A stretch of DNA of 64,000 nt from Bacteroidales bacterium. Its GTDB lineage: Bacteria > Bacteroidota > Bacteroidia > Bacteroidales > UBA1715. Location: positions 1 to 64,000 of the forward strand of contig JADKDL010000038.1 in the NCBI GenBank assembly GCA_016714605.1, in the 5' to 3' direction. The position numbers and the translations under genes were made by a program. Every line of letters begins with the position of its first letter. The first letter of the stretch is position 1. This document shows, piece by piece, positions 9,238 to 18,647 of this stretch. The notes under the pieces were generated by a model. That model did not search any database and was not told the DNA's origin. It saw only the letters and a list, made by a program, of their open reading frames with translations.

Positions 9238-9735
9238 TCAAGCGTTAGTCCAAATCATCCTCGGCAAATCCAAATCATCCTCCAAAGCTGTATCATCCTC
9301 CCAATCGTCGTCATCTGTTGGATTGTGTTTCCCAAACCCTTCATCTAATGAATTCCCCAATGGTCTATTTTCATCGTTGATTGCCTTTATTACTTTGCTC
9401 AGAAAACTTACTTTGTCTTTCAGTATTTCACTGCCTTGTTCACGAATTAACTCTTCTCCTTTTATAAATAGGTGGAATACATCTGCACTATCTTTTTCAT
9501 TTGGCAAGTCACCATCAAGCAGTAATTGGTAAACTCTGTCAAAGGAATTATTTCGTTTAGAAACTGATTTTTCCTGAAAGGTTGATTTATCCCTTATCTT
9601 AGCAGAAGGATTTGCAAGAACAGCTTGCTCCTTATTCAATATGCAGTAAATGTCATTAAAATATTCAAACAGATTTTTCAGGTAAATAACCCTGTCCCGG
9701 CTTTCAAAAAGGGTGAAGCGAAGTTTTGAAACCAA
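9238..9735 (-). CDS. Probable C-terminal part of the 9678-11642 protein
   Basis: The open frame has no ATG at its head (first possible start TTG) and overlaps the end of the upstream gene by 58 bases. If one T is added to the T5 run at 9706-9710 (minus strand), the upstream frame runs 'NFASPFFESRDRVIYLKNLF' straight into this one, giving one protein of about 800 aa. The tail is acidic (DDDDWEDDTALEDDLDL near the end). No family is recognised. Alternatively it is a separate 165-aa gene. Confidence 0.55.
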   Translation of the reverse strand: MVSKLRFTLFESRDRVIYLKNLFEYFNDIYCILNKEQAVLANPSAKIRDKSTFQEKSVSKRNNSFDRVYQLLLDGDLPNEKDSADVFHLFIKGEELIREQGSEILKDKVSFLSKVIKAINDENRPLGNSLDEGFGKHNPTDDDDWEDDTALEDDLDLPRMIWTNA

Positions 9736-11642
9736 TGGTTTGAGAGAATATGCTTGCTTTTATCTTTTTTAATTAATCCGGCTATCCAAAGGAACAGCAC
9801 CCTGACATCCGTTGATGTTTTCAATTCGGGACTAAAATCTTTGGTAAATGAAATGCTATAATCGGTCAGTTTGTATTTGTGATGCAGTATGTGTTTGTAT
9901 TTGCTAAGGTATTCTTCCAGTGATTTATCAGCAGCAATATATTCTTTGTAAGCTTTGGAGAGTTTTATGAACACGGGATTCATTTGCACTATATCCCTGA
10001 AAATATTCAACTGCATATCATAATGCAGCCAACGCCTTTCTTCAATGGTGATATTCTTTGGAAAATCATCTAAGCTCAAGCCCAAGTTGGTGCTTAGAAT
10101 CTGCCTGTATGCATCTGTTGGATATTTTTGGTCGGTAAGAATTTCTGCAATTCTTCTTGAATCAATGAATACACCCAACCCTTTTTTGTTGGCTGCATAC
10201 AGCCACAACGCAATGCGCCTTGCCGTAAGATAATTCTGTAATCTTTTGAAAAATGCCTCGGGGTCTTTCTTGGTTTTGGCTAATGGGGATTTGATATTTT
10301 CAATAGCTCCAATTCGTATTTCTTCACCCTGCGTAATTTGTTGTTGTATCTCCCAAATATATTCTCTTGCAGTGACAGAAAGGTTGCTCTCCATTTTATT
10401 GTAATCGGGATGCAGTCTAAATTCCTTGTAAGCATCTTTCAGGTATTTTTCAAAACCTGCGCATTTGGTGGGTAATGCTTCTATAGCCTCCCAATTCTCC
10501 TCGGCCAACTCAATAATTTCTTCACAAAATAACTGACGGGTTTCTTTGGAAGTCAGGTAGTCGGTTTTTGATTTAACTTCTGTCCGGATGTTGTAATGCT
10601 TAAAGCTATTCAATAAAAACTTTCGCTGCAACCCGGAAAAGGCAACTAAGCGAACCAAATGGTCGGAAGTGGCGATATTTTTCAGAAACTGGTAGCCCTG
10701 AACTTTTTGATGATGTTTAATGCCGTTGATGTATTCAAACAGGCGGTAATCGGCAATCACTACCATGATGGCATTATCTTTCTTCCAATCTTTCTTCAAT
10801 TCATCGTCTGCATCATCGGCATTGTCCACGCAAATTACCTTAATGTTATTGGCTTTCATCTGCTTCACCAAATCATGTTCCTTGTCAATCTGGTCATCTA
10901 AAAGCAACACTTTCCAGCGATATTTTTCTCCTGACTTTTCAATGGTTGAAGTGTTTCCTTCTCTCTCTCCGTATGTCTTCAATAGTTCATTGCCCAACCG
11001 CACTATATGGCTTACCGCATCGCTGATGTTATCCTGTGTGAGTTTTGGAAAGGCAACCTGAAACGACATTTCAGCATGAGTGGAATCTACTAAAAAAAGC
11101 TCATGCACTCGTTTGATGGTTTGCAGCAATTCAGCATAAGCGGCATCATGATTTTCTGCCGTAATGTTGAAATTCAAATAGTGATTCAGCGCATGGAGTT
11201 CATGCGATAAAATGCCTTCTTTGCTGCAATAGAAACTTTTGATGTCATTCAGTTCCATTACAGAGAGTTTCCGAATTTTCCCGTTTATATCTGTAAAGTT
11301 TGATCTCAGATAGTTTGTAAAATCTTTTGGTGTAGCTGGTAATTGAATAAACCCATGACCGATAGATGTGAGAATTTCCCGTTCAGAATTGAACAATTGA
11401 TTTAATGGCAGAAATGAAGTAAAAAGAATGGGAATGGATAAATTATGAACTCTGCGTAATTCTTTTGCCATATCAATACCTGAATACGATTGCAGGGGTG
11501 AAAATTCACCTTTAATTGAACAGTTCAACTCACATAAAATTATAATGATGTCAAAATTGTCTAGTTCTGTAGATATTGCAAAAACAACTATATTCGTTAT
11601 AATCTGACAGTTATCCAGATTCGGAAGCCAATATATCTGCAT
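9678..11642 (-). CDS. Large two-receiver-like signalling protein of unknown output
   Basis: Residues 1-130 resemble the degenerate receiver encoded at 18648-19400: both have 'L..P.LF.SFLPL..L' followed by 'FIQLP'. Residues about 245-370 are a second receiver: 'WKVLLLDDQIDKEHD' (acidic pair), 'IMVVIADYRLFEY' (candidate phospho-acceptor Asp) and 'LVAFSG'. The remaining 280 residues, 'EIQQQITQGEEIRIGAIENIK' to 'LTDYSISF', are mostly helical and match nothing I know. It probably continues into the 9238-9735 frame. A candidate promoter lies 50 bases upstream, so it may head its own transcript inside the cluster. Confidence 0.65.
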   Translation of the reverse strand: MQIYWLPNLDNCQIITNIVVFAISTELDNFDIIIILCELNCSIKGEFSPLQSYSGIDMAKELRRVHNLSIPILFTSFLPLNQLFNSEREILTSIGHGFIQLPATPKDFTNYLRSNFTDINGKIRKLSVMELNDIKSFYCSKEGILSHELHALNHYLNFNITAENHDAAYAELLQTIKRVHELFLVDSTHAEMSFQVAFPKLTQDNISDAVSHIVRLGNELLKTYGEREGNTSTIEKSGEKYRWKVLLLDDQIDKEHDLVKQMKANNIKVICVDNADDADDELKKDWKKDNAIMVVIADYRLFEYINGIKHHQKVQGYQFLKNIATSDHLVRLVAFSGLQRKFLLNSFKHYNIRTEVKSKTDYLTSKETRQLFCEEIIELAEENWEAIEALPTKCAGFEKYLKDAYKEFRLHPDYNKMESNLSVTAREYIWEIQQQITQGEEIRIGAIENIKSPLAKTKKDPEAFFKRLQNYLTARRIALWLYAANKKGLGVFIDSRRIAEILTDQKYPTDAYRQILSTNLGLSLDDFPKNITIEERRWLHYDMQLNIFRDIVQMNPVFIKLSKAYKEYIAADKSLEEYLSKYKHILHHKYKLTDYSISFTKDFSPELKTSTDVRVLFLWIAGLIKKDKSKHILSNHWFQNFASPFLKAGTGLFT

Positions 11643-11690
11643 AGTGATTATTATTCCAAAGTAGAAGAATCTTCATTAACTATAAATATA

Positions 11691-11698
11691 CAAAAATA
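11691..11698 (-). promoter_or_regulatory. Candidate internal -7 promoter box
   Basis: On the minus strand the sequence TATTTTTG fits TAnnTTTG and lies about 50 bases before the ATG at 11642. No well-spaced -33 box is seen. Confidence 0.3.
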
Positions 11699-11713
11699 TA
11701 TCATTTTTTCAAA

Positions 11714-12055
11714 TTATCTACCAAAGACACCTTTTATCACTAAATAGAGCCCAATCAACGCAATAATAAGTGCTAAAAACGAGCCTATAATTGCCTGAAA
11801 ATAAGCCTCATTGCCATTAGCCACCAATTTAGAGAAGAGGTAAATAGCTACAGCACTTATGCCAAGCTTGGTAGCGGTATTGCCTAATGCGGCCATGAGT
11901 ACCACTGCAATCATAATCAGCCCAGCCCATTCTACAGAAATTAAACCCATCCAAGCCAAACGGATGCAAATAATGGCTACACTTACAATACTGGCAATGC
12001 CTGATAAGCGGGAAAAGAATGATTTTTGCTTGGGTTGTTGTTTTTGCTGAAACAT
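11714..12055 (-). CDS. Small hydrophobic membrane protein
   Basis: I start at MFQQKQQPKQK, because the ten preceding codons overlap the upstream gene. After a basic, Gln-rich cytosolic head come three to four membrane helices: 'GIASIVSVAIICIRLAWMGL', 'AGLIMIAVVLMAALG', 'LGISAVAIYLFSKLV' and 'AIIGSFLALIIALIGLYLVI'. No motif indicates function. It directly follows the PH-domain gene, so the two may form a membrane pair in the signalling cluster. Confidence 0.65.
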   Translation of the reverse strand: MFQQKQQPKQKSFFSRLSGIASIVSVAIICIRLAWMGLISVEWAGLIMIAVVLMAALGNTATKLGISAVAIYLFSKLVANGNEAYFQAIIGSFLALIIALIGLYLVIKGVFGR

Positions 12056-12078
12056 AGTAAACTTATCGAGGTGTTTAG

Positions 12079-12462
12079 TTAGCAACCGTTATTAAGGTCA
12101 TTTTCCATAAAAGCCTTTCTGAATTCAATTGGTTTTTTGATAAAGTGAGATGTTTCTTTTGTACCTCCTGAACCCACAATGGTTATTGAACCATATCCAA
12201 TAATTCTTCCTATTAGACTCTGTTTTACATTCACTGTTTCAATTTTATTCAAGCCCATTTCTACAGTTCTGATTCTTAGCCAACCTTTTTTAATTATCAC
12301 CCTTTTATTGGTGATTACATATTCATCGGTGTATTGCCGTATCAATGGCAAAATAAACAGAGAAAACAACGCCTCTTTGGTGAAAAAATGCACCCAGTGG
12401 TAAGTGGTTTCATGTGTTATGACTTCCCCACTCAGTAAGTTGTTTTCAGAATATTTTGCCAT
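12079..12462 (-). CDS. PH-domain (bPH2/DUF304) protein
   Basis: The signature 'YVITNKRVIIKKGWLRIRTVEMGLNKIETVNVKQSLIGRIIGYGSITI.GSGGT' (residues about 48-105) is that of the bacterial PH (DUF304) fold. A short hydrophobic segment precedes it (ALFSLFILPLI). At 127 aa it is a minimal version of the family, whose members are usually membrane-associated. It sits between the receiver-PIN gene and the small membrane protein in a tightly packed row. A membrane-tethering role for the cluster is inference. Confidence 0.8.
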   Translation of the reverse strand: MAKYSENNLLSGEVITHETTYHWVHFFTKEALFSLFILPLIRQYTDEYVITNKRVIIKKGWLRIRTVEMGLNKIETVNVKQSLIGRIIGYGSITIVGSGGTKETSHFIKKPIEFRKAFMENDLNNGC

Positions 12463-12499
12463 AGTTTGTGGTGTTTGTTATTTATATAGAGGGAAAGAG

Positions 12500-14464
12500 T
12501 TAGGGGGTGTTAGGAATTAATAGCTTGTTGAATTGATTGCCATAATAATGCTTATATATATTAAAATAATTACCCTTAGATAATTTTGCTTGTTTTAAAA
12601 TCGAATCATTTCCAACAGTTCTAAATTGTTGATCTTTATAAATAGAGGAATTAAAATTTTCACCAACATAGTAAGCACATTTATTGTCGTCTGACACAAA
12701 AACAACACCTCCATTTTCTAGAGACTTGGGAATTATCATCGTGAATGTGTTGTCAGCATGTAACCTAATAGTGCTAAAATCAGGCATCTTATTAAATTCG
12801 GTTAATTGAGCTTCTATAAGATTTTTAATTTTTTCAAATTGAATACTTACGCTTTCACTTAATTGTTCTTTGTTAATCTCCTCATATTCCGAGAGCTGAT
12901 TAATCAAATTTTGCTTTGAAACTTCTATCTCATCTAAAGATGTTTCTGCTGATTCATACGGAATTTTAAGTTTGGCGATTTCATCAATATTCTCCTCTTG
13001 ACCACCTTTAAATTCAATGAAAATCAATTTTTCTTGTTTCCACCGGATGATATTATCCATCAAGAATCTACACACAGGAACTCTGTATGGATTATTTCTA
13101 TCCATTGCAGGATCAGGTTTTTTCAAATTCTCATCTTGTTTCCCAATTATTATTATTTCGTTTAACACATCAGCATGAATTACAATTCTCTTTGGATATG
13201 TTAATTGCTTATTTGCATTCAATAAAGAGAAAAAGAGATGTAAGTAGTTATCTTGAATACTATTAATGAGATAGTTGGAGTCAAAATAGATATACTTAAT
13301 ATGTTTTAAAGTTCCGATTTCTAACTGTGTCCTAATATGATTTGTATGAACAGGGCTAATTAAACTACATTCAGCCATGAAAATTGCTTCATAATGCTTG
13401 TTTTTAAATTTTCCAAGAGATTTCTGCACTTCCTTTAAAAGGGTTTCAATATTTTCAAGAGTCCGTTTGTTATTGATACCATCATCAATTCCTTCTTTTG
13501 TCCAAACATATTCAGCACCTGCTGATAGCAACTTTCTTACACTCTCGGCTTTATTGGTGGCTGTGAACATAATTACAGGCAGGGTAATAAAACGTTTCTT
13601 AACCTCTTGTAATACTTTACCCCCAGAGTATTCCAAAACATCTAAAACATCCTTTTCATTTGCCAATCTTAAATCTAATAACAGGCAACCGGGTTTCTCT
13701 TTTTGAATTCGATTAAGTAGTTCATCTTGATTCACTGTTTTTGCGCTAATAATTTCAATGTTATTATCGCCAAATAATCTTTTCAATGGAATTGCCCAAT
13801 CATCTGCTAAATCATCATAGTAAAATATTTTCTTTCCATTGGCTTGAAATGTGTTGATTTGATTTAGTAAGGAATTGTTATTTAACACATTGGTCTTGCT
13901 AAAATCCGCTGACAGGTATTTTAAAATTTCGATGTTGAAATTCTTGTTTTCTTCATTTTTATCGATACCAATAACTTCTTTCATTCTATGAATGGCCCAT
14001 ATATTTGCCAACTCATGCCTTATCTTGACTAAATCAACCTCTGCCCTGAAATGCGGTAACAAATTTTCTCGTTCTGCTTTTTCACTTGTATCTATTGCAT
14101 AAATATCCTGAAGAGAAAATGGAAGTTGGGAAAATGAAACTCCTTTGGAAAACAATATGCTGTTTAATGGAGTAGCTTTTACTATAGAATAAAGTTGCTG
14201 GAAAGAATACAAAATACAATGACAATTACAACTTTTTAGCCTTAGCCATTTTAAAAGCGTTACGCCTTCATAGCGTTGTCTACTTTCTTTTGCAATTAGG
14301 TTCGCGTTTATAAGGATTACTGCATCTTCATTATTCTCAGTTTTATTTAGAACCTCTTTGGCAGTTAGCGAAAGTTCACTTTGGAGGGATATTATTTCAG
14401 CGTTTAATATTTCACAAAGAGCATTTGCAAATTTATCATTATCATCTATTATCAAGTATTTCAT
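12500..14464 (-). CDS. Receiver-receiver-PIN-like nuclease fusion
   Basis: Residues 1-120 begin 'MKYLIIDDNDKFANAL', a receiver head whose usual phospho-acceptor position is degenerate ('VILINANL'). A second receiver spans about 212-350: 'KKIFYYDDLADDW', 'GCLLLDLRLANEKD' with the phospho-acceptor Asp, 'LPVIMFTATN' and 'AGAEYVWTKEG' with the Lys. Residues about 390-654 look like a PIN domain: 'IKYIYFDSNYLINSI' (first Asp), 'RIVIHADVLNEI' (Glu) and 'GVVFVSDDNKCAYYVG' (late Asp pair), split by a long charged insert. PIN domains are Mg-dependent RNases. Inference: phosphorelay-gated RNA cleavage. No break in the frame. Confidence 0.72.
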   Translation of the reverse strand: MKYLIIDDNDKFANALCEILNAEIISLQSELSLTAKEVLNKTENNEDAVILINANLIAKESRQRYEGVTLLKWLRLKSCNCHCILYSFQQLYSIVKATPLNSILFSKGVSFSQLPFSLQDIYAIDTSEKAERENLLPHFRAEVDLVKIRHELANIWAIHRMKEVIGIDKNEENKNFNIEILKYLSADFSKTNVLNNNSLLNQINTFQANGKKIFYYDDLADDWAIPLKRLFGDNNIEIISAKTVNQDELLNRIQKEKPGCLLLDLRLANEKDVLDVLEYSGGKVLQEVKKRFITLPVIMFTATNKAESVRKLLSAGAEYVWTKEGIDDGINNKRTLENIETLLKEVQKSLGKFKNKHYEAIFMAECSLISPVHTNHIRTQLEIGTLKHIKYIYFDSNYLINSIQDNYLHLFFSLLNANKQLTYPKRIVIHADVLNEIIIIGKQDENLKKPDPAMDRNNPYRVPVCRFLMDNIIRWKQEKLIFIEFKGGQEENIDEIAKLKIPYESAETSLDEIEVSKQNLINQLSEYEEINKEQLSESVSIQFEKIKNLIEAQLTEFNKMPDFSTIRLHADNTFTMIIPKSLENGGVVFVSDDNKCAYYVGENFNSSIYKDQQFRTVGNDSILKQAKLSKGNYFNIYKHYYGNQFNKLLIPNTP

Positions 14465-14500
14465 GCTTTATGTTTTATGTTTTTGGTTAATAAAATTCGT

Positions 14501-14925
14501 TTATAACTGTTCCTCCAAAATCTCCACCGTTCTTCTGTCATACTTCCCATTAAAAAACTTTTCAAGCACTTTCTCAAAAATGTTATCCGGGTTTTCTTCA
14601 TCAGCAATAGCAAACAAGGTCATGCAGGAGTGCAGCTTCATATCATCCGGGCTGCCAAAAATGAGGTTGGCGTTATCGGTATCTTGCAGAAGCACCACGT
14701 TTGATATTTCTATCAACCGCTTGCCCAACACTACATGCTTTAAGTATGCTTTGGCTTCTTCCAGATTTTTGATGGCATAAAACCTTGACACATCACTAAA
14801 ACCAAGCCAGCTATCTGCGGGAATATAAACCACATCCAATGGCTGGTTTTATGACCTGCCCGCATTTCTGCCAATGCTATGTCATATTGCTTTTCCTGCG
14901 CTTCTATGTATCGATTAAAATCCAT
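14501..14925 (-). pseudogene. DUF1810 family protein, single-base frameshift
   Basis: The N-terminal piece from 14925 reads 'RYIEAQEKQYDIALAEMRAGHKTSHWMWFIFPQIAG', diagnostic of DUF1810. The C-terminal piece, in another frame from about 14838, reads 'LGFSDVSRFYAIKNLEEAKAYL' and 'IFGSPDDMKLHSCMTLF'. One missing base near 14833 accounts for the split. The restored length of about 140 aa is normal. DUF1810 (calpastatin-like name in databases) has a YbiA-like association but unclear biochemistry. It sits between the PP2C and PIN genes. Confidence 0.85.
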
Positions 14926-14927
14926 CT

Positions 14928-15917
14928 TTATATTTTTCGTATCAGTAAAGTCATTTCATGCACCATCGGACTTTTATGTGCTATCAAATGTTCCAACAAT
15001 TCAATCATTTTCGGTTTAGAATAAAATAGCCTATTACTTTTCATAAAGGCAATGATTTTCTCCAAATATTCATGGTCTTGATTCAGGGCGGCTTGTTTTA
15101 TTTCCTGCTCCAATACTTCCAATGTATCCACCGGTTCAATAGCTGAATGGTTTTGCTCCATCAGGTATGACCGCAAATCAAAATCTCTTTTCCCCGGCAA
15201 ACGGATAATGGCAATAGAAGCATCATCCCGAATTTGCGAAACAATATCCGACTGAATACCCGCTGCTTTCTTTTCCATATCTGCCGAAGCGGCTAATTCG
15301 GAAGCGTAATGATTAAAACCCGTGAGGTCATAAAAGCCATCACTTGCCAACGCAAGGGCTTTGTATTCATTGGCTGCTGTTTCGTTTATATTTATTGTCA
15401 AAGCCGAATCTTGCCCTATGGCTTTAGTCAATGCAGAAAGCATAATAGGAGCCCCATTTTGCAATTTAATTTTGCCATTCTCTTTGTATTGCATACTTGT
15501 GCTGTCATCAGTGGAAAGTTGATGCCATTCATTGTTTTTCCATCCTAATATTCTTGAATCGCCTACGTTGCACCAATACAATTTTTCATCAGCGGGGTGA
15601 TACACCACTGCCGATAGCGTGGTGAGCATTCCGAAGGTGTTTTCTACTCCTGCGCAAATTTTGCTGTTTGCGGTTTCTATGGCTGCTTTCATTGCTTCAG
15701 AAATTGGCTTTTTGCTTTGCTTTATTTCTTCAACAATAAAATCAACGGCTGAAAGAGATGCCAACCAATCCTTTGGTGACTTGCTTACACCATCTGCCAC
15801 CAGCAGTAAAACCACCTTTTCGCCCGATATTTCTATTGCTCCCGCAAAGGAAGCATCACCGCATTTATGCTTAGATGGATTTCGGGTGGAAAAAGCTATA
15901 TAATTTATACTGCTCAT
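14928..15917 (-). CDS. PP2C-family protein phosphatase
   Basis: Metal-dependent Ser/Thr phosphatase. The motifs occur in family order: 'LLLVADGVSKSPKD' (metal-binding DG), 'LTTLSAVVYHP', 'LYWCNVGDSRILGW', 'ALALASDGFYDLTG' and 'QIRDDASIAIIRL'. The catalytic domain covers about residues 1-235. A C-terminal helical extension of about 90 aa is not part of PP2C and may bind partners. Its presence in a receiver and kinase cluster suggests that Ser/Thr phosphorylation is also involved, although no Ser/Thr kinase is encoded nearby (the nearest is near 34 kb). Confidence 0.88.
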   Translation of the reverse strand: MSSINYIAFSTRNPSKHKCGDASFAGAIEISGEKVVLLLVADGVSKSPKDWLASLSAVDFIVEEIKQSKKPISEAMKAAIETANSKICAGVENTFGMLTTLSAVVYHPADEKLYWCNVGDSRILGWKNNEWHQLSTDDSTSMQYKENGKIKLQNGAPIMLSALTKAIGQDSALTININETAANEYKALALASDGFYDLTGFNHYASELAASADMEKKAAGIQSDIVSQIRDDASIAIIRLPGKRDFDLRSYLMEQNHSAIEPVDTLEVLEQEIKQAALNQDHEYLEKIIAFMKSNRLFYSKPKMIELLEHLIAHKSPMVHEMTLLIRKI

Positions 15918-15925
15918 GCTTTGGG

Positions 15926-17680
15926 CTACTCATATTTATTTTGAAAAACAAACGGCTCACAGGGAATATTATCAACCAACAAGCGGCTTATGCAATTGAA
16001 GTTGGGTAGTTTCAACACATCTTCTCTGCTGAACTCCGGCTCTAAATAGTGCCTAACTTTTTCATAATCGTTAATGCCCGGACGGAAGAAAATCATGCTG
16101 CCCACATTGCCCATCAATGCCTCCACCATGCTTGGCTCCAATTGCCCCAGGGTTTGGTTGGCCAGTGTTAAACTCAACCCATATTTGCGCACTTCTGATA
16201 GGGCACTGCCCACATCTCCTTTTATGAAGTTCTGGAACTCATCAATGAACAAATAAAACGGTTTGCGTTCGTGCTTTTCCATATTGGCTCTGGACATAGA
16301 TGCCAGTACAATACTGCTCACCAGCATTTGTCCCAACAAACTCACATTGTCTGCGCCAATCAATCCTTTATCCATCTTCACCAACAAGATATTTCCGTCA
16401 TCAATCAGTTTTCGGAAATTGATATTCCCTTTTTTACTTGTGATAATAGGCGTGAGGTAATAATCATCTGTAAATCGGGTAAGTTTACTAGTTATATAAG
16501 GTCCAAAATTTTCGAAAGCTTGTTCACCACTTGTTTTCACAGCATGTTCAAAAAATTCTACAACTCTATTATTCTTACAAAATGTCAATAATTTATTTCG
16601 GAATTCATTATTGAAAAATATATCTACAAAATTCAGCAGTGTCTGCTTGCCATATTTCTCCTCAACGGACTCATCCATAATAAGCATTAGACCATTTTTA
16701 AAATACTGCTCAAACATGGAACCACCTTGGTTATGCATATCATACAAGGTTTTAAAAATCCGTATCAGTTCGTTAATGACCAATGACTTGGATTGCGGAA
16801 AGTTTTCATCGTAACCTATGGGATTGTGCTTAGCTGAATTTTCAGGGTCGGTGGTGTTCAGCACTACTAACTTATTGCGCTTGGCTTTAGGTATCAGTTT
16901 TTGCACTTCATCAAACAAATCGCCATGCGGGTCTATGAGTGCAAAGCCCTGATTCTTATGCAGGCAATCAGCTATCATGGTTTTCAGCAAGGTGCTTTTG
17001 CCGGTTCCTGTTTGCCCCATGATGTAAAGATGTCTTGCCAACGCTTCTTCACTAATACGTATGGGTGAAGTTCCGTTAACCGTTTTCTTTTCGCCTAAAA
17101 GGATTCCTTTTGCAGGAAGTTTCTTTGGCAATTGGGTAAAAGAAACCGGTTCCGATGTAATGCCTTCCGGTGCTTTGCTGTCGGGCAAAGGCAAACGAAA
17201 CGCCTGTATGCCCTGTTGCAGCGAATAGAAAAACGGCAACCGATTGTTGTTGCCTCCTTCATCGGTTTTTAAACGCATCAGATTACCGGCTCCCCTAAAA
17301 TCGTTCGACACCTGCGCGTTTCCGAAAAAGTAATTTTGAACGGCTGTTTTTACATGCTGCTGCACCTGCCCCCCTTTGCGTTTCAGCAAAACGCTGATGA
17401 GAAATTTTTCATTTGTCGTTGCAGTAAACTTGCTGAGGTAATCGGCGAACCACTCCAACTCCTTCGGATTGTAAAGTGCGTTTTGAATCAGTGAGGTATT
17501 TTTTGCCACCTGCCTAATCAAATCCACTTCTTCCATCATCAGCGTTCGAGGCATCAGTTGCACATCTATTTCGGTATAATGCTGTTGCACACTCAATGCC
17601 CGAAACAGTTCGTTATCAAACGACAGTTCCGTTGGAATGGGAAAAAGTTCATCCGGCTGATAGAGTGGAATCTTTCCCAA
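15926..17680 (-). CDS. HerA/VirD4-like DNA-pumping ATPase (C-terminal part)
   Basis: P-loop ATPase of the conjugative coupling-protein/HerA class: Walker A 'MGQTGTGKSTLL' near residue 225 followed by 'FALIDPHGDLFDEV', Walker B 'PFYLFIDEFQNFI' near 485, and 'SLTLANQTLGQL' sensor. The frame has no ATG at its head (TTG at 17680). The codons upstream remain open back to about 17740, and removing one G from the G5 run at 17736-17740 joins it to the receiver protein 17715-18647. I therefore think the native protein is a receiver-ATPase fusion of about 900 aa. No transfer genes accompany it, so defence or DNA translocation is more likely than conjugation. Confidence 0.82.
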   Translation of the reverse strand: MGKIPLYQPDELFPIPTELSFDNELFRALSVQQHYTEIDVQLMPRTLMMEEVDLIRQVAKNTSLIQNALYNPKELEWFADYLSKFTATTNEKFLISVLLKRKGGQVQQHVKTAVQNYFFGNAQVSNDFRGAGNLMRLKTDEGGNNNRLPFFYSLQQGIQAFRLPLPDSKAPEGITSEPVSFTQLPKKLPAKGILLGEKKTVNGTSPIRISEEALARHLYIMGQTGTGKSTLLKTMIADCLHKNQGFALIDPHGDLFDEVQKLIPKAKRNKLVVLNTTDPENSAKHNPIGYDENFPQSKSLVINELIRIFKTLYDMHNQGGSMFEQYFKNGLMLIMDESVEEKYGKQTLLNFVDIFFNNEFRNKLLTFCKNNRVVEFFEHAVKTSGEQAFENFGPYITSKLTRFTDDYYLTPIITSKKGNINFRKLIDDGNILLVKMDKGLIGADNVSLLGQMLVSSIVLASMSRANMEKHERKPFYLFIDEFQNFIKGDVGSALSEVRKYGLSLTLANQTLGQLEPSMVEALMGNVGSMIFFRPGINDYEKVRHYLEPEFSREDVLKLPNFNCISRLLVDNIPCEPFVFQNKYE

Positions 17681-17714
17681 TATTTTCGGTCCGTCTTCCT
17701 TATGCTGTGCCGTA

Positions 17715-18647
17715 TTAAATCCGATGGAACCGCCTCCCCCTATTCCTCACTTTCAGCGGACTGCGGAAAAACAAGTTGTATTTGTAGCCGGAAGCAAATT
17801 CAACCGAATCTTTCAATGTCGTTTCATCGCTGATGCACTCAAAGAGGTAAGGATTGGTTTTGTCGCCATTGCCACCGTTGAAAAATGCTTTTACATCATG
17901 CTGTGTGTCGGCAATGCGCTGTTGCATTTTTTCATCATCCTCTCCGTAAACCGAAAAGATAATTCGGCATTTTAGGGTGCCTTTTTCAGCTATGTATTTC
18001 AGGTTGATTTGAAGCGAATCTCTGAAAGGTGTTGAAACAGATTTAAGCAAATTCTCATGCCAGGCAAGAGCATTCGATTTCAACTGCAATTCATCTTTTT
18101 CATCCGTAGGTTTGCTTACAGATGAAAGATCAAAACCAAACAAAGCCCGCTTGCGGAATCTGCTATAATCATAATCTTGTTTTACCGTGAAAAAGGTACC
18201 CGTGGCATTTGCAGGTCTGTTGGCGGCTTTGGTATAACTCACCAATTGGCTTTGCTGCAAAGCGTTGTCCACCAATTGAAAAAGATACACCGGATTCAGG
18301 GTTTTCTTACCCACATAGTTGTAAGCTCCCTTTTTCATGCAGTCTACCACCCGTTCCAAATCGGCTGCTGTATCGCTGTCTGTAAGCATAATCACAGGCA
18401 AGTGCGCATATTTCTTTTTGATTTTTTGTAGCGCTTCCGTTCCCTGCATTTCGCCTTTAGGGAAGCCGAGGTCTAAAATAACGGCATCTATCACAGTGGC
18501 ATAATCATCCAGAAACTCCAAACCTTCCAACACATTGTCGGCTGAAAAAAGATTGAACCTTGCTGATTTAGCAGCTATCTCCAAGTTGGCGAGGTATTGC
18601 TCGCTGTGGTCGTCTATGAATAATATGTTGCGGCTGTTTTGTTCCAT
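17715..18647 (-). CDS. Receiver domain, probable N-terminal part of the HerA-like ATPase
   Basis: Residues 1-125 form a good receiver: 'NILFIDDHSEQYLANL', 'DAVILDLGFPKGEMQG' (phospho-acceptor Asp), 'LPVIMLTDSD' (Thr) and 'GAYNYVGKKT' (Lys). Residues 165-300, 'LKSVSTPFRDSLQINLKY' and 'CRIIFSVYGEDDEKMQQRIADTQHDVKAFF', resemble the N-terminal region of conjugative-type ATPases. The frame ends in a short Arg-rich tail just where the downstream ATPase frame opens, consistent with a frameshift in a G5 run. It starts immediately after the stop of the 18648-19400 gene. Confidence 0.8.
   Translation of the reverse strand: MEQNSRNILFIDDHSEQYLANLEIAAKSARFNLFSADNVLEGLEFLDDYATVIDAVILDLGFPKGEMQGTEALQKIKKKYAHLPVIMLTDSDTAADLERVVDCMKKGAYNYVGKKTLNPVYLFQLVDNALQQSQLVSYTKAANRPANATGTFFTVKQDYDYSRFRKRALFGFDLSSVSKPTDEKDELQLKSNALAWHENLLKSVSTPFRDSLQINLKYIAEKGTLKCRIIFSVYGEDDEKMQQRIADTQHDVKAFFNGGNGDKTNPYLFECISDETTLKDSVEFASGYKYNLFFRSPLKVRNRGRRFHRI

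Noticed and set aside
10765..11061. 98-codon plus-strand frame opposite the two-receiver gene
   Set aside because: It is an antisense shadow of a well-supported minus-strand gene, as are the other plus-strand frames between 5.8 and 64 kb.
15926..17680. Conjugation (type IV secretion) locus based on the VirD4-like ATPase
   Set aside because: No relaxase, VirB or Tra-type genes accompany it, and it sits among signalling genes, so a transfer role is not supported.
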